Positions 9,225 to 17,517 of a DNA stretch of 64,000 nucleotides are shown in pieces. The stretch is taken from contig NZ_LQIT01000004.1 of NCBI RefSeq assembly GCF_001499965.1, positions 1-64,000 on the forward strand, written 5' to 3'. The notes under the pieces were generated by a model. The model did no database searches. It saw only the letters and a program-made list of their open reading frames with translations, and was not told the DNA's origin. The number at the start of each line of letters is the position of its first letter. Position 1 is the stretch's first letter. A program made the position numbers and the translations under genes. Source of the stretch: Mycobacterium sp. GA-2829. Lineage in GTDB: Bacteria; Actinomycetota; Actinomycetes; Mycobacteriales; Mycobacteriaceae.

Positions 9225-10705
9225 GCTCTTTGGCGCGCAAAGCGCTCGGCGGTGCGACCGCGACCCTGTTCTGGCAGGGAACGCGCATAGCGTTGCTGGT
9301 CATCTCGCTTGTCGTGCTCGCGCGCTTGTTGGCACCGGACGACTTCGGGCTCATTGCCATGGTGACCGGTTTGATCGGCATCGGGGAGTTGCTCCGCGAT
9401 TTCGGGCTCTCAGTGGCATCCCTTCAGTCGAAGACCCTCAGCCCCGAAGAGAAATCGAACCTGTTCTGGCTCAACACCGTATTCGGCGCCTTACTCTCGA
9501 TCGCGGCTTTCGCGGCGTCCTGGCCCATTGCGCACCTCTACGGTGATGCGAGGCTTGTGGGAATCACACAGGCCCTCTCCGTGACGTTCTTGATCAACGG
9601 CATCGCAACCCAGTTCAAGGCACAGATCAACCGGGACCTCCGCTTCGTGGCTCTTGGGGTGACGGAGGCGGTACCGCAGGCAGCGGGGCTGGGCGCCGCA
9701 ATCGCGCTTGCCGCGACTCTTCACAGCTATTGGGCTCTGGTAGTTCAAGCTCTTGTCACCGCAGTTCTCGGAGCGCTGCTCTGCATCGCGATGGCTGGTT
9801 GGCGTCCGTCTATGTACCGCCGCGACGTACCGATTGGCCGCTTCGTCCGATTTGCCGGCGCACTCGTCGGCACACAGGGCCTTGCGTACCTACCCAAGAA
9901 TGTCGACAGCGTATTGCTCGGCGTCCTTGGGGGACCCGCTCAACTCGGCCTCTACAACCGTGCGTATCAGGTCGTGGTACTTCCGCTCAACCAGGTAACA
10001 GCACCACTTTCCCGTGTCGCCATTCCAGTGCTGTCGCGCCTGCAAGACTCTGTGCAAACTTTCATGAAGTACCTCACGGCAGCCCAATTCGCGACTGTCA
10101 CAGTCACTTCGACTGTCTACGGTGTGATGATCGGGATGGGCGACCCACTCGTCGGCGTCGTTCTCGGTGATCAATGGGTCGAAGCGGCACCCATCCTGCA
10201 GATTCTCGCCGTATCCGGCGTCTTTCGCGCACTCAGCCAGGTTCCATACTGGGTGTTCGTGACGTTGGGTGAGACCCGCAAACAGCTGTACCTGTATTTG
10301 GTCGGCCAGCCACTGATCGTTGCGGCCATCGCAGTGGGAGCGTTTTGGGGCGGCGGCATCGGCGTAGCAACGGGATGTTCCGTTGGCTACGGCGGCTTCT
10401 GGGTGCTCAACATGTGGTGGGCGCGGCGAGTCACCGGGCTCCCCATCGGTCAACTGGCGCTGTCGGGGCTGACACTTGTCGGAGTGTTCGGGCTTCCAGT
10501 CACCGCGGTAGGAGCCACTGCCTCGTTCATGATCGACAGCGACCTGCTGGCGATAGGCGTCGGCTGCTTCGCGACGGCTCTCTGGGTCGCAGGCGTTGTA
10601 TACCTGGTTCCCCGTTACAGAGCCGAGGCCGTACGGTTCGCGAGGCTCGCGCTTGATCGCAAGTCGCCGAAGAAGCGACCGGAATCCGTTACCGACCCCC
10701 AATAG
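9221..10705 (+). CDS. Wzx-type oligosaccharide flippase
   Basis: 494 residues, start TTG with AAAGG upstream, overlapping the previous stop. A polytopic protein with about 12-14 hydrophobic helices, it begins with the family-like ALGGATATLFWQGTRIALLV and contains DFGLIAMVTGLIGIGELLRDFG and LYNRAYQVVVLPLNQVTAPL, typical of the MATE/MOP-family polysaccharide_synt exporters. It would move lipid-linked repeat units across the membrane. A Wzy polymerase is not identified in this window and may lie to the left. Confidence 0.9.
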   Translation: MSSLARKALGGATATLFWQGTRIALLVISLVVLARLLAPDDFGLIAMVTGLIGIGELLRDFGLSVASLQSKTLSPEEKSNLFWLNTVFGALLSIAAFAASWPIAHLYGDARLVGITQALSVTFLINGIATQFKAQINRDLRFVALGVTEAVPQAAGLGAAIALAATLHSYWALVVQALVTAVLGALLCIAMAGWRPSMYRRDVPIGRFVRFAGALVGTQGLAYLPKNVDSVLLGVLGGPAQLGLYNRAYQVVVLPLNQVTAPLSRVAIPVLSRLQDSVQTFMKYLTAAQFATVTVTSTVYGVMIGMGDPLVGVVLGDQWVEAAPILQILAVSGVFRALSQVPYWVFVTLGETRKQLYLYLVGQPLIVAAIAVGAFWGGGIGVATGCSVGYGGFWVLNMWWARRVTGLPIGQLALSGLTLVGVFGLPVTAVGATASFMIDSDLLAIGVGCFATALWVAGVVYLVPRYRAEAVRFARLALDRKSPKKRPESVTDPQ

Positions 10706-10785
10706 AGTTGTGCGCCAACAGGACTCGAACAACGAGCAGCGATGGCGAGGGCGATTTAGGTGTGCAACCTCTCGCGATCACGCTC

Positions 10786-11529
10786 TCAGACCTGACGCAA
10801 CGCCCGCGGAACCACCCGGCGAAGCAGCAGCAAGGGTTCGATCAGATAGCGGTATGCGAGACGGCGTGGCTCGTTGGCCAGACGCCATAACCACTCAAGC
10901 CCAAGACTACCGAGCCATCTGGGCGCCAGCCGATTGCTTCCTCCCACGTAGTCGATGGCACCACCCACCGTCGCGTAAGTCGCCGCCGGAAGGTGATCGA
11001 AGTTCCTCAACAGGAAGTGCTCTTGACGCGGCATGCCCAGACCGACGATGACCAGGTCAGGATTGAAATCCGTGATCGCCTTGACGGCGGCTTCGTCGTC
11101 GACGTAGCCGTCCACACCCGAAATCGTCCAATTCGCGAGCTTGCGCCGCAGTGCGTCGACAGCCTTCTCGTTGGAGCTCGCCGTAGCGCCGAAGATGAAC
11201 AACCGTCCCGATGAGTTGACCCGCGAGAGCGCGTCAAGCCAGTCCGTCGATGAGACGCGCCAAGAAGCGCCGAGCCTGGTCGTGGAGAACCGGGAGGCGA
11301 GCCACAGAATTGGCGCACCGTCGACGATGACCCAGGTGGCTCGCCGATAGAGTTCGCGAAATCGGCTGTCCACCTCGTGCAAATACGCGCTGTGGAGATT
11401 GTGATTGAGCAGCAGCCGCTTACCAGATGCGTTGGCGACAATCTCCGCCACCTCGGGTGCGGTAAGCGGCGTCACCGATATTTCTAGCGGATCAATCCGT
11501 ACCCATTGCTCTGCATAGTTGATGGTCAA
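10786..11529 (-). CDS. WecG/TagA/CpsF family glycosyltransferase
   Basis: 247 residues from a TTG with a GGGGGG ribosome site 7 bases upstream. Family motifs include WVIVDGAPILWLASRF, RLFIFGATASSNEKAVDAL and the signature DLVIVGLGMPRQEHFL. GT26 enzymes add N-acetylmannosamine(-uronate) or a similar sugar to a lipid-linked acceptor; the actual donor here is unknown. It is convergent with the flippase, with 80 bases between them and no obvious hairpin. Confidence 0.9.
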   Translation of the reverse strand: MTINYAEQWVRIDPLEISVTPLTAPEVAEIVANASGKRLLLNHNLHSAYLHEVDSRFRELYRRATWVIVDGAPILWLASRFSTTRLGASWRVSSTDWLDALSRVNSSGRLFIFGATASSNEKAVDALRRKLANWTISGVDGYVDDEAAVKAITDFNPDLVIVGLGMPRQEHFLLRNFDHLPAATYATVGGAIDYVGGSNRLAPRWLGSLGLEWLWRLANEPRRLAYRYLIEPLLLLRRVVPRALRQV

Positions 11530-11802
11530 CGCGAATCCCCCCTGGTCACGTCAAATCCAGCACGCACCCCACCTCGCCGAATTTCTGGTGCTGTTGTTCA
11601 GTCGGCCAGTTGCGGACGCAAAAACTCACACTAACGTCTATTTGAGTGGACTAGCAACTCGACGTGCGCCAAAGCGATCGCTCAGCGTGGCGAACTCAAC
11701 GACCACCTGGCGCGATGGCCGCAATACCCGAGCCTCGAAGCCTGTCTCGACGTTCCACACGAACCGTCGGCTAATGTATCTCCGACGTTGAGGGGGTTGA
11801 CG

Positions 11803-12522
11803 GTGTACCGATGGATATGGGTGCTAATAGCCACTCTGGCGCTCACTGCCTGCGCAGGCGCCCAGCCAGCCGCAGTCCACACGAATCCTCCACCACCTCC
11901 ACTCGAGGCGACACCGGAACCGGGCGTGGACTACATCGCCATCATCGGAGACGGCTTCAGTGTTGGAAGCAAGGGTTCCGGCGGCGATCCAGATGCGTGG
12001 CCCAGTCTGATCCGGCCGTTGCTGCATCGACGAGGCCACGTGGTCCAGGCCAGCACTTCGGCCGCCTCGTCGTATGGATATATCCCGCGCGGCCCAGAAG
12101 GCCGGAAATTCCACGACATTGCACCGCGTGTGGTCGGGAAGAACACAGACGTGGTGGTGCTGTTCGGCGCGGCCCGAGACAAGACAATGCTGCCCGACGG
12201 CGCCCGCCTGGCATCTCTCGTGAGTTTGACCATGCAGCGCGTTCAGGACCTCGCCCCCAACGCACGCCTACTCGTCATTGGGCCGGCGGTGATGGGTCCG
12301 CAGCCGCCGAACGATATTTTGCAGGTGCGTGACATCGTGCGAGAGCAGGCACAAGCGCACAGAGCCACGTTCGTAGATCCTCTCGCCGAAGGTTGGTTCA
12401 CGAGCCAAGAACTGGCCAACGACAAAGGGCGGCCGAATGCTGCCGGCCAGATTCTCCTCGCTGAGAAGATCGCTCCGCTCATTGCGGGGCAGCTAGCAGG
12501 AGCGCCGACGCCGCCGTCGTAA
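11803..12522 (+). CDS. SGNH/GDSL-type hydrolase, lipoprotein
   Basis: 239 residues from a GTG with AGGGGG six bases upstream; an in-frame TTG at 11788 is less likely. The signal peptide YRWIWVLIATLALTACAG ends in the lipobox LTAC, giving lipidation at about Cys16. A Pro-rich linker (TNPPPPPLEATPEP) follows. The SGNH core shows YIAIIGDGFSVG (block I, Asp-Gly-x-Ser), NTDVVVLFGAARDK (block III-like) and DPLAEGWFTSQELANDKGRPNAAG (Asp/Asn block, where the catalytic His seems replaced by N/A). It may deacylate or modify the surface polymer outside the membrane. Confidence 0.75.
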   Translation: MYRWIWVLIATLALTACAGAQPAAVHTNPPPPPLEATPEPGVDYIAIIGDGFSVGSKGSGGDPDAWPSLIRPLLHRRGHVVQASTSAASSYGYIPRGPEGRKFHDIAPRVVGKNTDVVVLFGAARDKTMLPDGARLASLVSLTMQRVQDLAPNARLLVIGPAVMGPQPPNDILQVRDIVREQAQAHRATFVDPLAEGWFTSQELANDKGRPNAAGQILLAEKIAPLIAGQLAGAPTPPS

Positions 12523-12575
12523 GCGCAGCTCACCGGCATCGTTTGCAGGCTCAAAACGGCGCGCGCCGAGTCCCG

Positions 12576-13517
12576 CTAAGCGACCCTGCGCCCCCTGATT
12601 CGCACCACACCATTGGCAATCGCTTGGTACACGCGATACGGGATGACCACTTGGGCGGCGACGATGATCGCATGCCTCAGTGGGAACGCCCGTTTCGCGA
12701 CGGCCTGGGAACACAGCACGATCGCATAGGGGCGATTCGAAGTGGATGCGACTCGCGCACACGGCCAACCACGGCCCGCCCAGTAAGCGCGATCTGATAT
12801 CTCACCAGTTTTTCTCATCCGGTCGAAGTACGCGAGCAATGGCGCGTAACTCGCGTTCCTGGACACGCGCGCATAACCGACTTTGTCTTCGAGCACGATC
12901 AGCGGCTCATCAACGAATTCGAACAGAGCACCGGCGTTCGCAGCGCGAATTGCAAAGTCGCTGTCCTGAAACCACGGCAAAGACTCGTCGAATCGTACGC
13001 GGCGTGCAAGAGCGGCGGATACAACGATGGTGGACGTTCTGATCGTCCCGGGCGTACACAGGATGTACTCGTCGATCCGTTCGCCTTCCAGAGCGCCCTT
13101 GGAAGGGCGGACCCACTTCTTCTCCATCCCCCTCTCGACGATCATCTGCGAATACAGCAACACATCGCCGTCGTGCTGCTGGAGCACCTCCGCGCATTTC
13201 TCCAACTTTTTCGGCAAGAAGCGATCATCTGAGTCCAGTAACGCAATATAACGCCCCTTCGACAGCTCGAATCCATGATTACGCGCGCTACTGGCCCCGC
13301 CATTATCTTGTCGAACATAACGGAACCGGCTGTCGTCCATCGAATGAACCACAGCCGCGAGTTCATCCCCGTCACGCGAGCCGTCATCCACGACGATGCA
13401 CTCGAAACCTGGGAACGTCTGCGACTGAACGGACTCCAATGTAGAGCGAACCACTTCGGATCGGTTGTAGGTCGGGATGATGACGGAGAAAAGCGGTGGG
13501 TCGTTGTAATCGACCAT
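12576..13517 (-). CDS. Family 2 glycosyltransferase
   Basis: 313 residues from the ATG at 13517, preceded by AAGGAGA about 10 bases upstream; the frame is open further but without a ribosome site. The GT-A core is clear: FSVIIPTYNRSEVVRSTLES, CIVVDDGSRDGD, NGGASSARNHGFELSKGRY and the DXD-like IALLDSDDRFLPKK. The C-terminal half holds WFQDSDFAIRAANAG, the expected ED/D-x-D base region. It acts in the cytoplasm on lipid-linked intermediates. Confidence 0.88.
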   Translation of the reverse strand: MVDYNDPPLFSVIIPTYNRSEVVRSTLESVQSQTFPGFECIVVDDGSRDGDELAAVVHSMDDSRFRYVRQDNGGASSARNHGFELSKGRYIALLDSDDRFLPKKLEKCAEVLQQHDGDVLLYSQMIVERGMEKKWVRPSKGALEGERIDEYILCTPGTIRTSTIVVSAALARRVRFDESLPWFQDSDFAIRAANAGALFEFVDEPLIVLEDKVGYARVSRNASYAPLLAYFDRMRKTGEISDRAYWAGRGWPCARVASTSNRPYAIVLCSQAVAKRAFPLRHAIIVAAQVVIPYRVYQAIANGVVRIRGRRVA

Positions 13518-13840
13518 GGCTTTGGGGTCTCCTTCGCCTGAGGGCATGCACAATCGACGTATCGACAATTCCGAGAATCGGCTCAAATCTACGCAATTGT
13601 TTCGCAGAGTATATCCGGGCCGGCGCCTGGAGGTGAGCTCCCCCGCTGGCGCGAAGCACGATCACACTGCAGCTCAGGGCGGTCGAAAGTACTTGCGGCG
13701 GAGAGCCATCCACGGCAAGCTGCTCAGTGGAAGCTGTCGACGTGCGGCACCGAGCCGTCCGTGCGACGAACTGCGCTCATGACGATCACGCCGTTCCGTG
13801 CGTCGCACCTCGTCGAGCATCACACGAATGGAGAACCGCC
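13518..13840. other. Divergent intergenic region
   Basis: About 320 bases between the divergent glycosyltransferase (minus) and phosphatase (plus) genes. It is moderately A+T-rich around 13555-13615 and must hold promoters for both directions. I see no confident -35/-10 pair, repeat or RNA gene. Weak open frames on either strand read as Arg/Ser-rich nonsense. Confidence 0.5.
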
Positions 13841-14368
13841 GTGAAGATCCTGTTCGTCTGCACCGGGAACATTTGTCGTTCCCCGACGGCAGAGCGGCTT
13901 GCGATCGCGTACAACGCTCGATCCCAGACTCACGGCGACATCGAAGTGTCCAGCGCTGGAACGCGAGCCGTGATCGGGCACCCGATTCATCACGAGGCGG
14001 CAGCGGTACTGGAGAAGCTGGGCGGTCAATCGACGGATTTCGCGGCCCGGCAACTCACGTTGAGGATCGCCTCCGAGGCCGACCTGATCCTCACCATGAC
14101 GAAGACCCATCGAGACGCCGTATTGGAAGTCGCACCACGCCAACTGCGTAGAACCTTCACCGTGGGCGAAGCCGCCCGGCTAGCAACAGATTACGACGCC
14201 CGAAACGTCGCTGACCTATCAGCGCTCCGACCGCGGCTGGGCTCGCACGAGGCGGATGACATCCCCGATCCGATTGGGCAAGACGCGGAAGTCTTCGCAA
14301 CGGTGGGCGCGCGTATCGCCGAACTCCTTCCGCCGGTTCTTGCGCTTTGTCGACAGCAGGAAGCGTAG
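13841..14368 (+). CDS. Low-molecular-weight protein-tyrosine phosphatase (Wzb-like)
   Basis: 175 residues from a GTG with GGAG upstream. The P-loop CTGNICRSPTAE begins at residue 8 (C-x5-R-S). The general-acid segment near the C-terminus reads DDIPDPIGQDAEVF, the DP(x) motif. It dephosphorylates tyrosine phosphate on the BY-kinase tail, as in Wzb/Wzc pairs. Its place in the same locus as the kinase at 1893-3326 supports that pairing by inference. It is convergent with the dehydrogenase gene. Confidence 0.9.
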   Translation: MKILFVCTGNICRSPTAERLAIAYNARSQTHGDIEVSSAGTRAVIGHPIHHEAAAVLEKLGGQSTDFAARQLTLRIASEADLILTMTKTHRDAVLEVAPRQLRRTFTVGEAARLATDYDARNVADLSALRPRLGSHEADDIPDPIGQDAEVFATVGARIAELLPPVLALCRQQEA

Positions 14369-14371
14369 GCT

Positions 14372-14390
14372 GCGGCCGCCTTTTGGCCGC
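14372..14390. terminator. Bidirectional hairpin between convergent genes
   Basis: The inverted repeat GCGGCC-N7-GGCCGC has TTTT in the loop. It sits just after the phosphatase stop and abuts the dehydrogenase stop, so it could end transcription from both sides. Confidence 0.45.
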
Positions 14391-15718
14391 TACGGTCTGC
14401 CGATACCGCGGTATGACCAGCCCGCTCCGCGCCACCTGACCGGATCAAGACAGTTTCGCCCGTCGATCACGACTTTTCGGCGTACCGCACCCGCGAGGTC
14501 GGTCGGCTCTACGGCAGTGAACTGTTTCCACTCAGTCAGAATCATGACGACGTCGGCGCCTGCGCACGCTGCAGTCATATCCGGGGCGTACTGCAACGTC
14601 GGAAAGAGCTGTCGCGCATTCTGCATGGCCTCGGGGTCATAGACGGTCACCGCGGCGCCCTGAAGCTGGATCTGCCCCGCGATGTTCAACGCCGGCGAAT
14701 CGCGAACGTCATCGGAGTCGGGTTTGAACGCAGCTCCGAGGACGCCCACGCGCGCGCCGATGAAGGAACCGCCTACGGCCTCTCGTGCCAACTCCACCAT
14801 CTTGTTCCGCCGACGCATGTTGATGCTGTCCACTTCACGGAGAAGCGCGAAGGCCTGTCCAGCGCCGTGTTCCCCTGCCATGGCGATGAAGGCGCGAATG
14901 TCCTTCGGCAGGCAGCCACCTCCGAAGCCGATTCCTGCGTTCAGGAACCGCCGCCCGATCCGGGCATCGTGGCCAATGGCGTCGGCAAGTACCGACACGT
15001 CCGCGCCCGTCGCCTCGCACACCTCCGCGATCGCGTTGATGAACGAAATCTTGGTTGCGAGAAACGCGTTCGCGGATGTCTTGACCAACTCAGAGGTCGC
15101 CAAATCGGTCACCAGGAACGGAATCTGCTCTTCCAGCAGCGGGGCATAGACGTCGCGAGCGACGGCCTCGGCAGTGCCGGGGCGGTCGCGATCCACACCC
15201 AGCACAATGCGATCGGGATGCAATGTGTCCTTAACCGCGAAGCCCTCCCGCAGGAATTCGGGGTTCCATGCGAGTTCCACCTGCCCTGTAGCGGGCGCAA
15301 GAGCGCGCACGCGGGCGCCCAACCTCGCTGCCGTGCCGGCCGGCACGGTTGACTTGCCGAAGATGACCGCTGGACGGGTCAGCAGTGGCGCCAGTGACTC
15401 GACAACGGCTTCGACGTGCCTGAGATCTGCGGCGAGTTCGCCTTGCTTCTGCGGCGTGCCCACGGCAATGAAGTGCGCGTCGGCGAATTCGGCGGCCTCC
15501 TCATAGGAAGTCGTGAAACGCAGCCGGCCGGCATCGATGTTGGCCCGCAACACCTCCGGTAGGCGGGGCTCGTAGAAAGGCAGCTCGCCCATCGCCAGCT
15601 TGGCTAGTTTGCCTTCGTCGATGTCCACACCCAGCACATCATGGCCAAGCTCTGCCATGCATGCGGCATGGGTCGCACCGAGATATCCGGTACCGAACAC
15701 TGCGATTCGGCACCTCAT
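14390..15718 (-). CDS. UDP-glucose/GDP-mannose-type nucleotide-sugar 6-dehydrogenase
   Basis: 442 residues from the ATG at 15718 with an AGGGGGG site upstream. The NAD-binding fold starts IAVFGTGYLGATHAACMAELG (G-x-G-x-x-G). The catalytic cysteine lies in GIGFGGGCLPKDIRAF, and the C-terminal UDP-binding domain contains GVLGAAFKPDSDDVRDSP. It oxidises the 6-hydroxymethyl of an NDP-hexose to a uronic acid with two NAD+. It resembles the mycobacterial UdgA type. It would supply acidic sugar precursors to the polymer. Confidence 0.92.
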   Translation of the reverse strand: MRCRIAVFGTGYLGATHAACMAELGHDVLGVDIDEGKLAKLAMGELPFYEPRLPEVLRANIDAGRLRFTTSYEEAAEFADAHFIAVGTPQKQGELAADLRHVEAVVESLAPLLTRPAVIFGKSTVPAGTAARLGARVRALAPATGQVELAWNPEFLREGFAVKDTLHPDRIVLGVDRDRPGTAEAVARDVYAPLLEEQIPFLVTDLATSELVKTSANAFLATKISFINAIAEVCEATGADVSVLADAIGHDARIGRRFLNAGIGFGGGCLPKDIRAFIAMAGEHGAGQAFALLREVDSINMRRRNKMVELAREAVGGSFIGARVGVLGAAFKPDSDDVRDSPALNIAGQIQLQGAAVTVYDPEAMQNARQLFPTLQYAPDMTAACAGADVVMILTEWKQFTAVEPTDLAGAVRRKVVIDGRNCLDPVRWRGAGWSYRGIGRP

Positions 15719-16068
15719 GAGTCCCCCCTCTGATTTCCTCCCACGCGTCATCCTAACTATCCGTTCGGAATTCCGCGCCGAAGGGCGTTGCGACCCAGTG
15801 AGAAACCCAGCAGGCCCACATCGCCAGAACAGGTCGTGGATGGAGCGGGGATGCCCGACAACGCGTTACGCGACAATGCCGTAGACCACGCAGCGATGGC
15901 CGACGCCCGGTTCGAAGTCGAGTAGGCGTTTCGACATGACGTCTCTTGATGGCGGTTTGAACGACGACGTCGCATCGACAAGAAACCCGGAGACCGGTCC
16001 GTCAGCAGTTGACCGTTCCATAAGCAATGAAATTCCGCGAGGAGAGATAGCTTCGGGTGACGAGAATC
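15719..16068. other. Intergenic region upstream of the small Cys-rich gene
   Basis: About 350 bases between the divergent dehydrogenase and the small gene at 16092. The plus frame is open from 15936, but the part before 16092 is not shared with the paralogue at 34668 and has no ribosome site. I regard it as non-coding. Nothing else stands out. Confidence 0.5.
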
Positions 16069-16091
16069 TTTGCTACCTATATTGTGGCGAC
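16069..16091 (+). promoter_or_regulatory. Conserved upstream element of small Cys-rich gene (probable leaderless promoter)
   Basis: The 23 bases directly before the ATG match those before the paralogue at 34668 in 19 of 23 positions. A -10-like TATATT (16078-16083) stands 8 bases before the ATG, and there is no Shine-Dalgarno. This fits a leaderless transcript starting at or next to the A of ATG. Confidence 0.5.
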
Positions 16092-16277
16092 ATGGACGGC
16101 GCACATGCTTACCTCGTCACTTCCTGGCTGAATAACCAAGCCCGCTGCCAGTGTGGCTACGAAGGCAAACGCCGCTGGTTTCGCGGAAATGCCGTCATCG
16201 ATGTCGTCGAGCACTGCCAAGCGACCAAGCACAAGCCGGTCGGCCTGCCCGCCGTCAAGCAGATGCAGGCGCTGTAG
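16092..16277 (+). CDS. Small conserved Cys/His protein (paralogue 1)
   Basis: 61 residues. Nearly the same protein is encoded at 34668-34856. The core CQCGYEGKRRWFRGNAVID and the ending EHC-x2-TKHKPVGLPA are shared without change. Three cysteines and two histidines (C-x-C ... H-C ... H) suggest a small metal-binding, zinc-ribbon-like unit, but no family is recognised and function is unknown. The start was chosen because similarity with the paralogue, both in protein and in upstream DNA, begins here. Confidence 0.75.
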   Translation: MDGAHAYLVTSWLNNQARCQCGYEGKRRWFRGNAVIDVVEHCQATKHKPVGLPAVKQMQAL

Positions 16278-16389
16278 CGGCCGATTGGTTGCCGCGCCGC
16301 CAATCTCAACGTGACTGCCTCGCTCCGTAGTCATCCGCCCGGGCACTGATAGCCTGGCAGGCGACCGGACGCGAGAGAGGAGCCGTCCC

Positions 16390-17382
16390 GTGTTCGGCAG
16401 GCGCAGTGTGCTGTGGACAGCGCTCGCAGCGGCAGCGTGCGGTTACTGCGTCTTCGTACTCGTCGTACGCGTCGTTCCACTGCCCAACATCGTCGCGCTG
16501 TTGATGTCCGTCGGAGCGCCGTTCACCCCGTTCGTCGCCCTTCTCGGCCTTGCGTCGTCTACGGTGGGCCGTCGAATCGTCCTCTCCATCGCAGCAGTGG
16601 CGGTCTTGGCTGCCACCGTGGCGGTTCAGGCGCCGTGGTATTACTTCGGCAGCCCTTCTCCAGTCGGTCAACACACCGAGCTGCGCGTACTTTCGTCGAA
16701 CCTTCGCAAAGGGCGTGCGGACGCAGCGTCCTTGGTGGATCTGGCCAGAGAACGAGCTGACGTCATCACGGTCTCGGAACTGACGCCAGAGGAGGTCCGA
16801 CGCTTCTCTCGCGCAGGTCTGCATTCAACCTTCCCCTACTCCGTGCTCGCGCCTGCTTCGGGCGGCGGGGGAATTGGCCTTTGGAGCCGGTTCCCGCTCG
16901 CCACGGTTTCACCTCCGAAGCGCCGCGACACCACCATCGCCGCCGCGAAACTTCAGATTCCCGGCGTGCGGTACGACTCGGTGGTCGCCAGCGTCCACGT
17001 CACCTCTCCGCTGGCCGTCGGCATCGACACCTTCGATCGATGGCATCGAGGCATCACCGACCTCGAGGTCAGCATGGGCGGCTTCGCGGAGACTGCCGGT
17101 GCCGGTGCGGTGGTCGTCGCCGGTGACTTCAACAGCACACCTGATATGAGGCAGTTCCGCGATCTGCTTACCAACGGTTACCGCGACGCCGTCGAGCAGA
17201 CCGGCGCCGGCCTCGGTCCGACGTTCCCCTCCTACCCTTGGTTCCGACCGCTGATAACCATCGACCACGTGCTCACCCGCAATGCCGCAGCCTCTTCGCT
17301 GAAGACTCTCGACATCAAGGGCTCCGATCACCGCGCCCTCTTGGCCACAATCGAATTGCCCCTCGATCCCACGGCTCCTTGA
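16390..17382 (+). CDS. Endonuclease/exonuclease/phosphatase-fold membrane protein
   Basis: 330 residues, GTG start with GAGAGGAG upstream. Three N-terminal hydrophobic helices (about residues 8-30, 35-55, 62-80) precede a EEP fold, whose features are LRVLSSNLRKGRADAAS, VITVSELTPEEV (metal-binding Glu), VVVAGDFNSTPDMRQF and the closing IKGSDHRALLATIEL (catalytic His). The catalytic domain should be outside the membrane. EEP proteins cleave phosphodiesters of DNA, lipids or nucleotides; the substrate is unknown. It is convergent with the acyltransferase gene. Confidence 0.88.
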   Translation: MFGRRSVLWTALAAAACGYCVFVLVVRVVPLPNIVALLMSVGAPFTPFVALLGLASSTVGRRIVLSIAAVAVLAATVAVQAPWYYFGSPSPVGQHTELRVLSSNLRKGRADAASLVDLARERADVITVSELTPEEVRRFSRAGLHSTFPYSVLAPASGGGGIGLWSRFPLATVSPPKRRDTTIAAAKLQIPGVRYDSVVASVHVTSPLAVGIDTFDRWHRGITDLEVSMGGFAETAGAGAVVVAGDFNSTPDMRQFRDLLTNGYRDAVEQTGAGLGPTFPSYPWFRPLITIDHVLTRNAAASSLKTLDIKGSDHRALLATIELPLDPTAP

Positions 17383-17485
17383 CCGTGGCGCATCGTTGGA
17401 ACCCGTCGGCGCCTGCGCGCCCAAATCGGGTTCGCGGGACCCCCATTCCGACAATCCAAGGTGCGCACCCGAGAAGTCGGAGTTT

Positions 17486-17508
17486 CAGGGGCTGATGTTC
17501 GGCCCCTG
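17486..17508. terminator. Hairpin between convergent genes
   Basis: The perfect 7-base-pair inverted repeat CAGGGGC-N9-GCCCCTG lies between the EEP stop (17382) and the acyltransferase stop (17518). It could act in both directions but has no T-run. Confidence 0.4.
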
Positions 17509-17517
17509 GGCGCTTCA

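Noticed and set aside
15936..16091. Longer N-terminus for the small Cys-rich protein
   Set aside because: The paralogue at 34668 has no such extension, and the conserved promoter-like DNA sits immediately before the shorter start.
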